Shown here piece by piece: positions 46,595 to 56,227 of a DNA stretch of 64,000 nucleotides. The translations under genes were made by a program, and so were the position numbers. Under the pieces are notes generated by a model. The model saw nothing but the letters and a program-made list of their open reading frames with translations, had not been told where the DNA came from and did no database searches. The DNA comes from Collinsella sp. An268. GTDB lineage: Bacteria; Actinomycetota; Coriobacteriia; Coriobacteriales; Coriobacteriaceae. Every line of letters begins with the position of its first letter. The first letter of the stretch is position 1. The DNA lies in the NCBI RefSeq assembly GCF_002159765.1, contig NZ_NFJH01000001.1, positions 62,001-126,000 on the forward strand. Direction: 5' to 3'.

Positions 46595-47442
46595 TGGCTA
46601 AGGATGCATTCGGGGCCAAGGTAAAGGAACGGGTGAACTGGCCCATCACCGCAGGGCTCATCCTGCTCGCGCTCATCGTCATCATCTTCCCGCTCTACAT
46701 GGCGGTGCGCATCGCGGTCGCCGATAAGATGCCCACGGGCCTGGAGATCTTCACGCTGCCCGAGACGTGGGACTTCGCCAACTTCCTCGAGGCGATGGAG
46801 GCGACGCAGTTCTTCACCTCCTTTATGAACTCGCTTCTCATCACCGTGGTGGCCGTGGTGGTCTCTATCCTCATCCACTCGCTCGCGGCCTACGCGATCG
46901 GGCGCAACATGGAGCGCCGCGTCTTCAAGTGGAGCTACCTCTTCATCATCGCCGGCATGTACGTGCCCTTCGCGATCCTTATGATGCCGCTCGTCAAGCA
47001 GACCGCCATCATGCACCTCGACAACATGGTGGGCGTCATGATCCTCTACATCGTCTTCTACATGCCGATGAACGTGATGCTCTACACGGGGTACCTGCGC
47101 AACATCCCTGTGGCGCTCGAGGAGGCGGCACGCGTGGACGGTGCCAGCACGTGGACGACGTTCTGGAAGGTCATCTTCCCGATCATGAAGCCGATGCACG
47201 CCACCGTGGCGGTGCTCACCGGTCTGGCGGTCTGGAACGACGTCATGACCCCGCTCGTCATCATGGGCGGCTCGGGCGTCTACACCCTGCCGCTTGCCCA
47301 GATGAGCTTCCAGACGGCGTTTGGTACGGACTATCCGCTCGCCTTTGCTTCGTATCTGCTCGCCATGCTCCCGATGATAATCTTCTATATCTTTGCGCAG
47401 AAGCAGATCATCGGCGGCGTTACCAACGGCGCGGTAAAGTAA
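46594..47442 (+). CDS. msmG: Sugar ABC permease, MsmG/MalG type
   Basis: Six membrane segments; EAA loop ALEEAARVDGASTWTTFWKVIFPIMKP and C-terminal FYIFAQKQIIGGVTNGAVK, the normal ending of MalG-like permeases. 282 aa. Completes the importer. Confidence 0.93.
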   Translation: MAKDAFGAKVKERVNWPITAGLILLALIVIIFPLYMAVRIAVADKMPTGLEIFTLPETWDFANFLEAMEATQFFTSFMNSLLITVVAVVVSILIHSLAAYAIGRNMERRVFKWSYLFIIAGMYVPFAILMMPLVKQTAIMHLDNMVGVMILYIVFYMPMNVMLYTGYLRNIPVALEEAARVDGASTWTTFWKVIFPIMKPMHATVAVLTGLAVWNDVMTPLVIMGGSGVYTLPLAQMSFQTAFGTDYPLAFASYLLAMLPMIIFYIFAQKQIIGGVTNGAVK

Positions 47443-47490
47443 CATACCCATACTTTGTGGTTCTGCCCGTTGACGTGCCGGGCTGACCGG

Positions 47491-47524
47491 CATCGCCCGC
47501 ACCTCGTTTGGGGTGCGGGCGATG
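47491..47524 (+). terminator. Intercistronic hairpin before the alpha-galactosidase
   Basis: Perfect 13-bp stem (47491-47503 with 47512-47524), 8-base loop. No T-run. It may trim or protect the ABC mRNA while letting some transcripts continue, a common way to express the importer above the enzyme. Confidence 0.5.
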
Positions 47525-47586
47525 CGCAGGCGCAGGCCGTGGGCGGGGGAGAGCCGACCGAATCATCTGACCTGGATTGGGGACCC

Positions 47587-49773
47587 ATGCCTATCATCGT
47601 GGACGAGACGAGCCGCACCTTCACCCTCCACACCGACAATACGACGTACCAGATGCGTGTCGATGAGCCGGGTTACCTGCTGCATCTGTACTACGGTACA
47701 CGCTCCGAGGGGACCATGGACTATCTTGTCACCTATGCGGACCGCAGCGGTTTGTGCGTCTGTCCGCACGACGTGCACGACCGTACCTATTCTCTCGACG
47801 TGCTGCCGCAGGAGTTTCCCTTTGACGGCGCGGGCGATATGCGCGCGCCCCTGTTGCGCGTGCGCGACGCCGCCGGCGTGTACGGCTGCGACCTGCGCTA
47901 TGCGCGCCATGAGGTGCGCTCGGGCAAGTACGCGCTGCCGGGCCTTCCCGCGGTCTACGACGAGGGGGAGGGAGACGGTGCGGAGACGCTCTCGGTGACG
48001 CTCTCGGACCCTCGTTTGGGCCTTGAGGTTGAGCTCCTCTACGGCGTCATGCCGCACCTCGATGTCATCTGCCGCGCCGCCATCGTGCGCAACGCCGGCG
48101 AGGCGGCCCTTACCATCGACCGCCTGCAGACGGCGTGCCTCGACTTCACACACGGCAGCTTTGACGTCATCACCTTCAGCGGCCGTCACGCCATGGAGCG
48201 CCGCGTCGACCGCCACTTTGTCGACCATGGTAGCTTCCACGTGGGCAGCCGCCGCGGCATGTCCTCTGGTCAGTACAACCCGCTCATGATTCTCTGCGAC
48301 CGCGCGACCACCGAGACCTCGGGCCGCGCCTGGTCGATGAGCTTCGTGTGGAGCGGCGGCTTTGAGGCGGAGGTCGAGCGCTGCCAGTACGCCCAGACGC
48401 GTATGCAGATGGGCCTTGCCGACGACCGTTTCTCCTATCCGCTCGCGCTGGGCGAGGAGCTTGTGGCCCCCGAGGTCATCATGAGCTACTCGGCGCACGG
48501 CTTGAGCGCCCTTTCGCAGAACCTTCACCGTTGCATCCGCACGCGCGTGGTGCGGGGGACCTGGCGCGATCGTCCGCGCCCGGTGCTCCTCAACAGCTGG
48601 GAGGCCTGCTACTTTGACTTCACGGGCGACACGCTCGTGGACCTTGCCAAGAAGGCCTCCGAGCTCGGTATCGAGATGCTCGTTATGGACGACGGCTGGT
48701 TTGGCAAGCGCAACGATGACTTCCGAGCGCTCGGTGACTGGTACGTCAACGAGGAGAAGCTCGGCGGCACCCTCGCTGAGCTCGTCGACCGCGTGAACGC
48801 GCTCGGACTCAAGTTTGGCATCTGGGTCGAGCCGGAGATGGTCTCTGAGGACAGTGACCTTTACCGCGCACATCCCGACTGGGCGCTCGCCATACCCGGC
48901 AAAGACCCCGTGCTCGGCCGCGACCAGCTTGTGCTCGACTTCTCGCGCAAAGAGGTGCGCGACAACATCTACGAGCAGCTGTGCGCCGTCTTTGACCAGG
49001 CAAACATCGAGTACGTCAAGTGGGACTGCAACCGCAACATCGTGGACCTCTACTCCGCCACCGCCACCGACCAGGGCAAGGTGCTCTACGACTACACGCG
49101 CGGCCTCTACGAGCTCCTCGAGCGCTTGGTGCAGCGCTATCCGCACATCCTGTTCGAGGGTTGCTCTGCGGGCGGGTGCCGCTTTGACGCCGGCATGCTC
49201 TACTACACGCCGCAGATCTGGACGAGCGACAACACCGACGCCGTCAACCGGCTCGCCATCCAGTACGGCACCTCGTTTGGCTACCCGGCGTCCACCATGG
49301 GCGCGCACGTCTCGGCTTGCCCCAACGAGATCAACTGGCGCACGACCCCCATCTCTGCCCGCGGCACCGTTGCGCTCGCAGGGGGCGGCTTTGGCTACGA
49401 GCTTGACCTGAACGATCTTCCCGAGCGCGCCTGCGAGCACGTCAAGGCGCAGGTCGCGCTCCATCGCGAGATTGAGGACGTGGTGCGCGAGGGTCGCTAC
49501 TTCCGCCTCTCGGGTCCCGCGGACGAGGTCTGCGCCTGGGAGTTTGTGGCAGAAGACGGCAGCAAGGCTGTGCTCGGTACGGTGCTTCTGCTCATCGAGG
49601 GCTACGGTGTGGCACGCTACGTCACCCCGCGCGGGCTCACGCCGGGCGCCTTCTACCGTGAGCTCACCACGGGCAATGTTTTTGCTGCGGACGCCCTTAT
49701 GGACGAGGGGTTCCCGCTGCCCATCAACGCCGAGCCGTACATGGGTCGCACCTACCGATTCGAGCGCCTGTAG
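47587..49773 (+). CDS. Alpha-galactosidase, GH36
   Basis: Cytoplasmic enzyme that removes galactose from raffinose-type sugars and melibiose. 728 aa. After a beta-sandwich N-terminal domain the barrel has NSWEACYFDFTGDTLVDLAK, MDDGWFGKRNDDFRALGDW, GIWVEPEMVSEDSDLYRAHP, the nucleophile Asp in EYVKWDCNRNI (about residue 480) and the acid/base Asp in IWTSDNTDAVNRL (about 547), with EGCSAGGCRFD between. ATG 47587 begins MPIIVDETSRTFTLHT; the upstream open frame is not conserved-looking. No signal peptide. Confidence 0.95.
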   Translation: MPIIVDETSRTFTLHTDNTTYQMRVDEPGYLLHLYYGTRSEGTMDYLVTYADRSGLCVCPHDVHDRTYSLDVLPQEFPFDGAGDMRAPLLRVRDAAGVYGCDLRYARHEVRSGKYALPGLPAVYDEGEGDGAETLSVTLSDPRLGLEVELLYGVMPHLDVICRAAIVRNAGEAALTIDRLQTACLDFTHGSFDVITFSGRHAMERRVDRHFVDHGSFHVGSRRGMSSGQYNPLMILCDRATTETSGRAWSMSFVWSGGFEAEVERCQYAQTRMQMGLADDRFSYPLALGEELVAPEVIMSYSAHGLSALSQNLHRCIRTRVVRGTWRDRPRPVLLNSWEACYFDFTGDTLVDLAKKASELGIEMLVMDDGWFGKRNDDFRALGDWYVNEEKLGGTLAELVDRVNALGLKFGIWVEPEMVSEDSDLYRAHPDWALAIPGKDPVLGRDQLVLDFSRKEVRDNIYEQLCAVFDQANIEYVKWDCNRNIVDLYSATATDQGKVLYDYTRGLYELLERLVQRYPHILFEGCSAGGCRFDAGMLYYTPQIWTSDNTDAVNRLAIQYGTSFGYPASTMGAHVSACPNEINWRTTPISARGTVALAGGGFGYELDLNDLPERACEHVKAQVALHREIEDVVREGRYFRLSGPADEVCAWEFVAEDGSKAVLGTVLLLIEGYGVARYVTPRGLTPGAFYRELTTGNVFAADALMDEGFPLPINAEPYMGRTYRFERL

Positions 49774-49783
49774 GGAAGCGGTA

Positions 49784-49812
49784 GCGCCGGGGTTCGTCCC
49801 CGGCGCACCTTT
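49784..49812 (+). terminator. Terminator after the alpha-galactosidase
   Basis: GCGCCGGGG (49784-49792) pairs with CCCCGGCGC (49798-49806), then ACCTTTT. Good intrinsic terminator, though it may be leaky toward the BMP gene. Confidence 0.75.
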
Positions 49813-49878
49813 TGCCCAGGTCCCGCGGGACCGGCTCTTCCCGGCGCAGGATATCTGCCCTATAGAAAGGGGAAGCGC

Positions 49879-51837
49879 ATGCTCGAGGATTACCGCCGCG
49901 CCCACAAGCGCGCAACCAAGGAGTTCCAGGCCGATGTCGCCGCGGGCAGGTACCCCTATCCTCCGGCGCTCGACGACATCCTCAAAGGGGAGGGCTACCA
50001 AGGCGAGATTCCCCTCGGTCTTGCCGAGATTGACCTTTCGCTCATCGCCGGCACGCGCACGCGCGGCCGTCAGAACAGCTTTTCGTCTGGCTTCATGCCC
50101 CTGCAGGAGGCATCGACGGAGTTCGCGAGCAAGTGGAGCGACCTCATCGACTCGCAGCGCGCCGAGGGCATCCACGAGCCCATCGTGGTCTACGAGTACC
50201 TCCAGCGCTTCTACGTGCAGGAGGGCAACAAGCGCGTCTCGGTCCTGCGCTATCTGGGGCAGCCGACGGTGCTCGCCAAGATCACGCGCGTCGTGCCTAT
50301 GCCGAGTGACAGCAAGGCCTACCGCGTCTACCAGGAGTTCATGCGCTTCTACCGCGTTGCCCCCGTCTTTGGCATCGTGCTTGCCGAAGAGGGCGATTAC
50401 GCGCGCCTAGCCGCGTTTGCCGGGCGTGACTTGGACAATTCCTGGCCCGATGACGCCGTGCGCGACCTGCGCTCGGCTTTCGATGCGTTTGCCGCCGCCT
50501 TCCGGGCGCGCCACGGCGAGACCCTCGGCATGAGCGCCGGCAGCGCGTTTCTTATCTATCTCAAGGTGTTTGGATACGACGAGGCGGTGCATGCGCTTCC
50601 CGCCGAGGTCGATGCACGCGTCGCGCGCATCTGGGATGAGTTTGTGGTCTCTCGCGACGGCGGCAAGGTGGCCTACCTCGAAGACCCAAGCGGCAAGCGC
50701 ACCAATATCATTCCCGAGATCAAATCGCTCGCCAAAGAGACCATGGGGTCCCGGCCGTTTTTCGCGGCGTTTATCTACGAGTCTTCGCCCGAGGTCGACG
50801 GCTGGACGGCGCTTCATGAGAAGGGTCGGATGAAGCTCGTTGAGAAGGTCGGGCCGACCGTCATGTCCCAGGCATATTTCGATTGCAACAACGATGCCGC
50901 CTTCGACGCCGCTGTTGCCGACGCCACGCGTCGCCGCGCCGACCTCATCGTCACGGTCTCGCCCACGCAGATGCGCTCCTGCCTGCGTGCGGCGGTGGCG
51001 CACCCGGAGCTTCCTATCATCAACTGTTCGGTCTCGCTTTCGCACAGCGCCGTGCGCACGTTTGCGGGACGGCTGTATGAGGCAAAGTTTTTGCTCGGCG
51101 CCCTTGCGGCGAGCATGGCCAAGAACCATCGCGTGGGCTACGTGGCCGAGAACCCGGTCTATGGCACCGTGGCAGAGATCAACGCTTTTGCCATCGGCGC
51201 GCGCATGATCGACCCGTATGTGACGGTCTATCTCAAATGGTTCTCCGCCAAGGACTACGACTGGAAGCGCGAGCTCGCCGAGAGCGATGTGCGCGTGGTC
51301 TCCGCCCGCGACTACCTCGACCCGAGCGACCCCGACGAGCCCTGGGGCCTTTACGAGATTATGGACGACGGCACCTGCCGCCACCTGGCCGAGCCCATCT
51401 GGAAGTGGGGGCGCTACTATGCGCTCATCGTCCGCTCCATCAGAAACGACTCGTGGAAAAAGGAGGGGGCGACGCGCCGCGGCGAGGCTCTCAACTACTG
51501 GTGGGGGATGTCTGCGGGCGTGCTCGACGTCCGTCTTTCCGACGAGGTGCCCTACGGCCAGCGGGTGCTCGTGGAGGGTATCCGCCAGTCGATGCTCACG
51601 CGCCGCATCAACCCCTTTGCCGGGGAGCTCGTCAGCCAGGGCGGCACACTCGTCCATACCGGGCCCGACCGTCTCTCGAGCGAGGAGATCGTGCGCATGC
51701 GGTGGCTGAACGAGAACATCGTCGGGCGCTTGCCTGAGCAGCGCGAGCTGTCGCAGGCGGGTCTCGAGCAGGTGGAGGTCTCCGGCGTGATTCCGCTCGA
51801 CCCCACGAAGCTTCCGCACAAGGGGACCCTTTCATGA
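49879..51837 (+). CDS. Cytoplasmic BMP-domain protein with ParB-like N-terminal region
   Basis: 652 aa, no signal peptide. Residues 1-130 start EDYRRAHKRATKEFQADVAA and contain RFYVQEGNKRVSVLRYLG, like the ParB/Spo0J nuclease-like fold (EGNKR as GxxR box). From about residue 285 to 560 it resembles BMP/PnrA-type binding proteins (FFAAFIYESSPEVDGWTALHEKG, IVTVSPTQMRSCLRAAVAHPELP, VGYVAENPVYGTVAEINAFAIGARMIDP). Such a domain is normally an extracellular lipoprotein for nucleosides or sugars. Here it is cytoplasmic, so I read it as a ligand sensor or enzyme. Overlaps the phosphoesterase gene by 4 bases. Confidence 0.75.
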   Translation: MLEDYRRAHKRATKEFQADVAAGRYPYPPALDDILKGEGYQGEIPLGLAEIDLSLIAGTRTRGRQNSFSSGFMPLQEASTEFASKWSDLIDSQRAEGIHEPIVVYEYLQRFYVQEGNKRVSVLRYLGQPTVLAKITRVVPMPSDSKAYRVYQEFMRFYRVAPVFGIVLAEEGDYARLAAFAGRDLDNSWPDDAVRDLRSAFDAFAAAFRARHGETLGMSAGSAFLIYLKVFGYDEAVHALPAEVDARVARIWDEFVVSRDGGKVAYLEDPSGKRTNIIPEIKSLAKETMGSRPFFAAFIYESSPEVDGWTALHEKGRMKLVEKVGPTVMSQAYFDCNNDAAFDAAVADATRRRADLIVTVSPTQMRSCLRAAVAHPELPIINCSVSLSHSAVRTFAGRLYEAKFLLGALAASMAKNHRVGYVAENPVYGTVAEINAFAIGARMIDPYVTVYLKWFSAKDYDWKRELAESDVRVVSARDYLDPSDPDEPWGLYEIMDDGTCRHLAEPIWKWGRYYALIVRSIRNDSWKKEGATRRGEALNYWWGMSAGVLDVRLSDEVPYGQRVLVEGIRQSMLTRRINPFAGELVSQGGTLVHTGPDRLSSEEIVRMRWLNENIVGRLPEQRELSQAGLEQVEVSGVIPLDPTKLPHKGTLS

Positions 51838-52481
51838 GGGTGCTCGCCATAGCCGACGTGGAGGAGCGCTGGCTTACCGCGGCGAGCGCGCGAGAGCGCC
51901 TGCAGGGGTACGACCTCATCGTGTCGTGTGGAGACCTCGACGCGCGCTACCTCGAGCATATCGTGACGATGGCAAACGTTCCTTTACTCTACGTGTGGGG
52001 AAACCACGACACGGCGTACCGCCTGCACACGCCCGAGGGCTGTCGCTCGATCGAGGGACGCATCGCCGAGTATCGCGGTCTGCGCTTCATGGGGCTCGGC
52101 GGCTCAGTGCGCTATAACGACCGCGTCTTTGGGTTCACCGAGCGCGACATGTACTGGCGGATGCTGCGGCTCTCGCTCGCCGCCAAGGCACAGGGCGGTG
52201 TTGATGTGCTCGTGACCCATACGCCACCACGCGGGTACGGTGACCTCGACGACCTTCCTCATCAGGGATTTGACGCCTTCAACACGTGCCTTGAGATGCT
52301 CTCGCCGCGCTATCTGCTCCATGGGCACATTCACCCGGAATACGGACGTATCGCGCGCGCGTGTGCTCACCCTGCGGGGACGGAGATTCTGAACTGCTGC
52401 GGCTACCGCGAGCTCGAATTAAGCGCGTCCGCAGAGCCTCGATCCGCCCGCCGCGGCTACCTTGGTGTGGACCGCATTTGA
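51834..52481 (+). CDS. Metallophosphoesterase, YfcE-like
   Basis: Calcineurin-like phosphoesterase, 215 aa. Metal motifs: IVSCGDLD, VWGNHDTA, VTHTPP and LHGHIHPEYG. The usual first motif D-x-H is degraded to IADVEERW, lacking the His, so one metal ligand may be missing. Translationally coupled to the BMP protein, which suggests they act together. Substrate unknown. Confidence 0.8.
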   Translation: MRVLAIADVEERWLTAASARERLQGYDLIVSCGDLDARYLEHIVTMANVPLLYVWGNHDTAYRLHTPEGCRSIEGRIAEYRGLRFMGLGGSVRYNDRVFGFTERDMYWRMLRLSLAAKAQGGVDVLVTHTPPRGYGDLDDLPHQGFDAFNTCLEMLSPRYLLHGHIHPEYGRIARACAHPAGTEILNCCGYRELELSASAEPRSARRGYLGVDRI

Positions 52482-52548
52482 GGACCGCGGCCTTGGCGTA
52501 TACAAGCAGGAGCTTTCTGCTATCATGCATAGTCTGTGCGTCGCGTAT

Positions 52549-52632
<84 letters not shown>

Positions 52633-52732
52633 TGGCGCACGGCCGCGCCGGGGGATACCCTGCGCGCCGGCAACCGTCATACAGGGGTACCCAGCGCCCA
52701 AAGATCGGCTGGGCCATGCAAGAGGAGGAACG

Positions 52733-54022
52733 TTGAACATCACGCAATCCGAGGTGCAGGACGGCAAGCTCATCGCCACGGTGACCATTCCTGCCGCCGA
52801 CGTCGACGCGGCCATCAAGAAGGCGTACAAGGACGCTGCCCGCAAGTACCGCTTCCCGGGCTTCCGTCCCGGCCGTGCGCCGCGCGCCGTCATCGACAAC
52901 ATGCTCGGCCGCGAGGCCACGCTCGCCGACGCCACCAACCGCATCCTCGGTGAGACCGAGCCCGCCGTCATCAACGAGCTCGACATCGTGCCGGTCAAGG
53001 ATGCCGACTACGAGGGCATCGAGCTCGTGAAGGATCACGAGGACTACAGCTACGAGGTCAAGTTCCCCCTGCGCCCCGCGCCCGCGCTCAGCTCCTATGA
53101 GCCGGTCGCCATCGAGATGCCGCCGGCGGAGGTCACCGAGTCCGAGATTGACGCGCAGGTCGAGATGCTTCTCGGCTACCACGCCACGTTCGAGGACGTC
53201 GAGGACCGTGGCGTCGAGAACTCCGACTTCGTCACCGCCAAGGTCGAGAACATCAAGAACGCCGAGGCGCTCGCCGGCGACTCCCGCATGATCGCCATGG
53301 GCTCCGGCAGCCTTCCCACCGCCTTCGATGAGGGCCTCATGGGCATGAAGGTCGGCGAGACCAAGGAGATCAGCTGGACGCCCGAGACCGAGGGCGCCGA
53401 GGAGGCCGCCGTCAGCGTCACCGTCAACGGCATCAAGGCCCGCAAGCTCCCCGAGCTCACCGATGAGTTCGCCAAGACCGGCTTCGGCTTCGACAACATC
53501 GCCGCCATGCGCGACGCCGTCAAGGAGGAGCTCGCCGCCGACAAGGAGTCCCGTCTCCCGCAGCTCAAGGAGAACCGCTGCGTCGCTAAGCTCGCCGAGC
53601 GCCTCGAGCTCGATGAGATGGACGCCGACTACGAGCAGTCCGTCTTCTCCGAGCTCGGCCAGAACTTCCTCCAGAGCCTTGCCGCCCGCGGCATGTCGCT
53701 CGATGCGTGGCTCCAGGCCAACGGCATGACCGGCGATCAGTTCATCGCCGATCTCCATCACCAGGCCGACGACGTCGCCCGCGAGTCCCTCGCGCTCGAC
53801 GCGCTCGCGCGCGAGCTCAAGGTCGAGGTCACCGACGAGGACGTCAACCATGAGTTCGAGACCGCCGGCGTCGAGGACGCCGAGGCGACCCGCGAGCGCT
53901 TCATCGCCGAGGGCCGCATGCCCGCCGTCCGCGACTCCATCCGCCGTTCGAAGGCCGTCGACTGGCTCGTCGAGAACGCGCAGGTCACCGAGGTCGACGA
54001 GACTGCCAAGGACGCCGAGTAG
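52733..54022 (+). CDS. tig: Trigger factor
   Basis: Ribosome-bound chaperone and prolyl isomerase. The ribosome-binding signature FPGFRPGRAPRAVID is at about residue 42-56, the FKBP domain around residues 155-240 (VTAKVENIKNAEALA, MGSGSLPTAFDEGLMGMKVGETKEIS), and the helical C-terminal chaperone arms follow. 429 aa. TTG start with AGGAGG 5 bases ahead. The classic order tig-clpP-clpX follows. Confidence 0.95.
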   Translation: MNITQSEVQDGKLIATVTIPAADVDAAIKKAYKDAARKYRFPGFRPGRAPRAVIDNMLGREATLADATNRILGETEPAVINELDIVPVKDADYEGIELVKDHEDYSYEVKFPLRPAPALSSYEPVAIEMPPAEVTESEIDAQVEMLLGYHATFEDVEDRGVENSDFVTAKVENIKNAEALAGDSRMIAMGSGSLPTAFDEGLMGMKVGETKEISWTPETEGAEEAAVSVTVNGIKARKLPELTDEFAKTGFGFDNIAAMRDAVKEELAADKESRLPQLKENRCVAKLAERLELDEMDADYEQSVFSELGQNFLQSLAARGMSLDAWLQANGMTGDQFIADLHHQADDVARESLALDALARELKVEVTDEDVNHEFETAGVEDAEATRERFIAEGRMPAVRDSIRRSKAVDWLVENAQVTEVDETAKDAE

Positions 54023-54164
54023 GCACGCTGCGCGCCGCCGCGCATGCGGCACGTGCGGTGGGGTATCATAGCTCTTGACCGGCACGCTACACGGTGCCCG
54101 GACCCTCATGGGCCCCGGCACCGTGTTCGTATCTCACGCGTTTTTAAGAGAGAAGGACCAGCAC

Positions 54165-54788
54165 ATGCTCACGCATCTCAACAATGCGCTCGTACCGTAT
54201 GTCATCGAGCAGACGCCGCGCGGCGAGCGCAGCTACGACATCTACTCGCGCCTTTTGAACGACCGCATCGTGTTTCTGGGCGAGGAGATCAACTCCGTCA
54301 CCGCCAACCTCGTCATCGCCCAGCTGCTTCACCTGGAGAGCCAGGATGCCGAGAAGGACATCTCGCTCTACATCAACTCGCCGGGCGGTGAGGTCTATTC
54401 CGGCCTCGCCATCCTCGACACGATGAACTTCATCAAGCCCGATGTCTCCACCATCTGCGTGGGCATGGCGGCCTCCATGGCGGCGGTGCTCCTGGCCAAC
54501 GGCGCGAAGGGCAAGCGCTTCTGCCTGCCCAACTCGATGGTCATGATCCATCAGCCGAGCGGCGGCGCCCAGGGCCAGCAGACCGAGATCGAGATCGTCG
54601 CGCAGGAGATCAAGGAGACGCGCAACAACCTGAACCGCATCCTGGCCGACGCGACGGGCCAGCCCATCGAGAAGGTCGCCGAGGACACCGAGCGCGATCA
54701 CTACCTCCGCGCCGACGCCGCCCTCGCATACGGTCTGGTCGACCGCATCATCTCGTCCCGTTCCGACGCTGCGAAAGGCGACGCATAA
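54165..54788 (+). CDS. clpP: ATP-dependent Clp protease proteolytic subunit
   Basis: Serine protease chamber. Catalytic Ser104 in [12 protein letters not shown], His129 in [10 protein letters not shown], and the Asp near residue 178. [21 protein letters not shown] and [16 protein letters not shown] are family hallmarks. 207 aa. ATG 54165 with AGAAGGA upstream. TATCAT at 54064-54069 is a possible -10. Stop overlaps the clpX start. Confidence 0.96.
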   Translation: MLTHLNNALVPYVIEQTPRGERSYDIYSRLLNDRIVFLGEEINSVTANLVIAQLLHLESQDAEKDISLYINSPGGEVYSGLAILDTMNFIKPDVSTICVGMAASMAAVLLANGAKGKRFCLPNSMVMIHQPSGGAQGQQTEIEIVAQEIKETRNNLNRILADATGQPIEKVAEDTERDHYLRADAALAYGLVDRIISSRSDAAKGDA

Positions 54789-56221
54789 TGCCGCGCGATA
54801 CGCATGACACCCCCGATTACGACAGCATGACCGACGATACCATCCGCTGCTCGTTCTGCGGCAAGACGCAGGACCAGGTGCGCAAGCTGGTGCGCGGTCC
54901 GCACAACATCTTTATCTGCGACGAGTGCGTCTCGGAGTGCTCCGCCATCCTCGAGGAGTCCATCGCCCGCGACCTCATGGCGCAGGGCGGCTACACCGGC
55001 CTCGGCGACCTCGGTTTCATGCAGCCGGAGGCCGAGCCGGAGCCGGAGGACGAGGCCGAGGAGGAGCCCGCCAAGCAGGTCATCCGCCGCGTGCCCACCC
55101 CGCACGAGATCTACGACGAGCTCTCGCTCTACGTGATGGGCCAGGAGGACGCCAAGCGCGCGATGTCGGTCGCCGTCTACAACCACTACCGCCGCGTCAT
55201 CGAGGGCGGTGCGGCCGAGGCGGCACTCGACGAGAGCGCGGGCCGTCCCGATTCCGCGCCCATCGGCAAGCATGCCGCCGCCGACGACCTCGCCGACGTC
55301 GAGCTCGCCAAGTCGAACATCCTCTTGCTCGGCCCCACCGGCACGGGCAAGACCCTCTTGGCGCAGACGCTCGCGCGCATCCTCGAGGTGCCGTTCGCCA
55401 TCGCGGACGCTACGGCGCTCACCGAGGCGGGGTATGTGGGCGAGGACGTCGAGAACATCCTCTTGAAGCTCATCACCGCCGCCGACGGCGACATCGAGCG
55501 CGCCCAGGTGGGCATCATCTATATCGACGAGATCGACAAGGTCGCGCGCAAGGCGGAGAACCTCTCCATCACGCGCGACGTCTCAGGCGAGGGCGTGCAG
55601 CAGGCGCTCCTGAAGATCCTCGAGGGCACCGTGGCAAGCGTCCCGCCCCAGGGCGGCCGCAAGCACCCCCAGCAGGAGCTGCTGCAGATCGATACGACCA
55701 ATATCCTCTTCATCTGCGGCGGCGCCTTCGTGGGCCTCGACAAGATCATCGCCGACCGCGTGGGCAACAAGGGCATCGGCTTCAACTCCGAGATCGCCGG
55801 GCCCACCTCGACCGACGAGAACGACCTGCTGCGCCAGGTCCTGCCGCAGGACCTCAACGCCTTCGGCATGATTCCGGAATTCATCGGCCGTACGCCGGTG
55901 ATCACGGCGACGCGCGCGCTCGACGAGGAGGACCTCGTCTCGATCCTCACCGAGCCCAAGAACGCGATCGTCAAGCAGTACCGCCGCATGTTCCAGCTCG
56001 AGGGCGTCGACCTCGCCTTCGAGCCCGAGGCGCTCCACGAGATGGCGCGCCTCGCGCTGGCCCGCAAGACCGGCGCCCGCGGCCTGCGCTCCATCTGCGA
56101 GCAGCTTCTCCAGAAGACCATGTTCGACCTTCCCAGCGAGGAGGGCGTCGAGAGGGTCGTGGTGACCGCCGCTGCGGTCCGCGGCGAGGAGGAGCCCCGT
56201 CGCGTATACCACGCAGCGTAG
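54788..56221 (+). CDS. clpX: ClpX ATPase
   Basis: AAA+ unfoldase that feeds ClpP. Zinc finger C21, C24, C44, C47; Walker A GPTGTGKT at 182-189; pore loop [12 protein letters not shown]; Walker B IIYIDEID near 240; [20 protein letters not shown]; and GIGF, the ClpP-docking loop. 477 aa. Two parts are longer than in E. coli: an acidic linker after the zinc finger (residues about 80-95) and a roughly 25-residue insertion before Walker A ([20 protein letters not shown]). Overlaps clpP by one base. Confidence 0.96.
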   Translation: MPRDTHDTPDYDSMTDDTIRCSFCGKTQDQVRKLVRGPHNIFICDECVSECSAILEESIARDLMAQGGYTGLGDLGFMQPEAEPEPEDEAEEEPAKQVIRRVPTPHEIYDELSLYVMGQEDAKRAMSVAVYNHYRRVIEGGAAEAALDESAGRPDSAPIGKHAAADDLADVELAKSNILLLGPTGTGKTLLAQTLARILEVPFAIADATALTEAGYVGEDVENILLKLITAADGDIERAQVGIIYIDEIDKVARKAENLSITRDVSGEGVQQALLKILEGTVASVPPQGGRKHPQQELLQIDTTNILFICGGAFVGLDKIIADRVGNKGIGFNSEIAGPTSTDENDLLRQVLPQDLNAFGMIPEFIGRTPVITATRALDEEDLVSILTEPKNAIVKQYRRMFQLEGVDLAFEPEALHEMARLALARKTGARGLRSICEQLLQKTMFDLPSEEGVERVVVTAAAVRGEEEPRRVYHAA

Positions 56222-56227
56222 GGCGCG

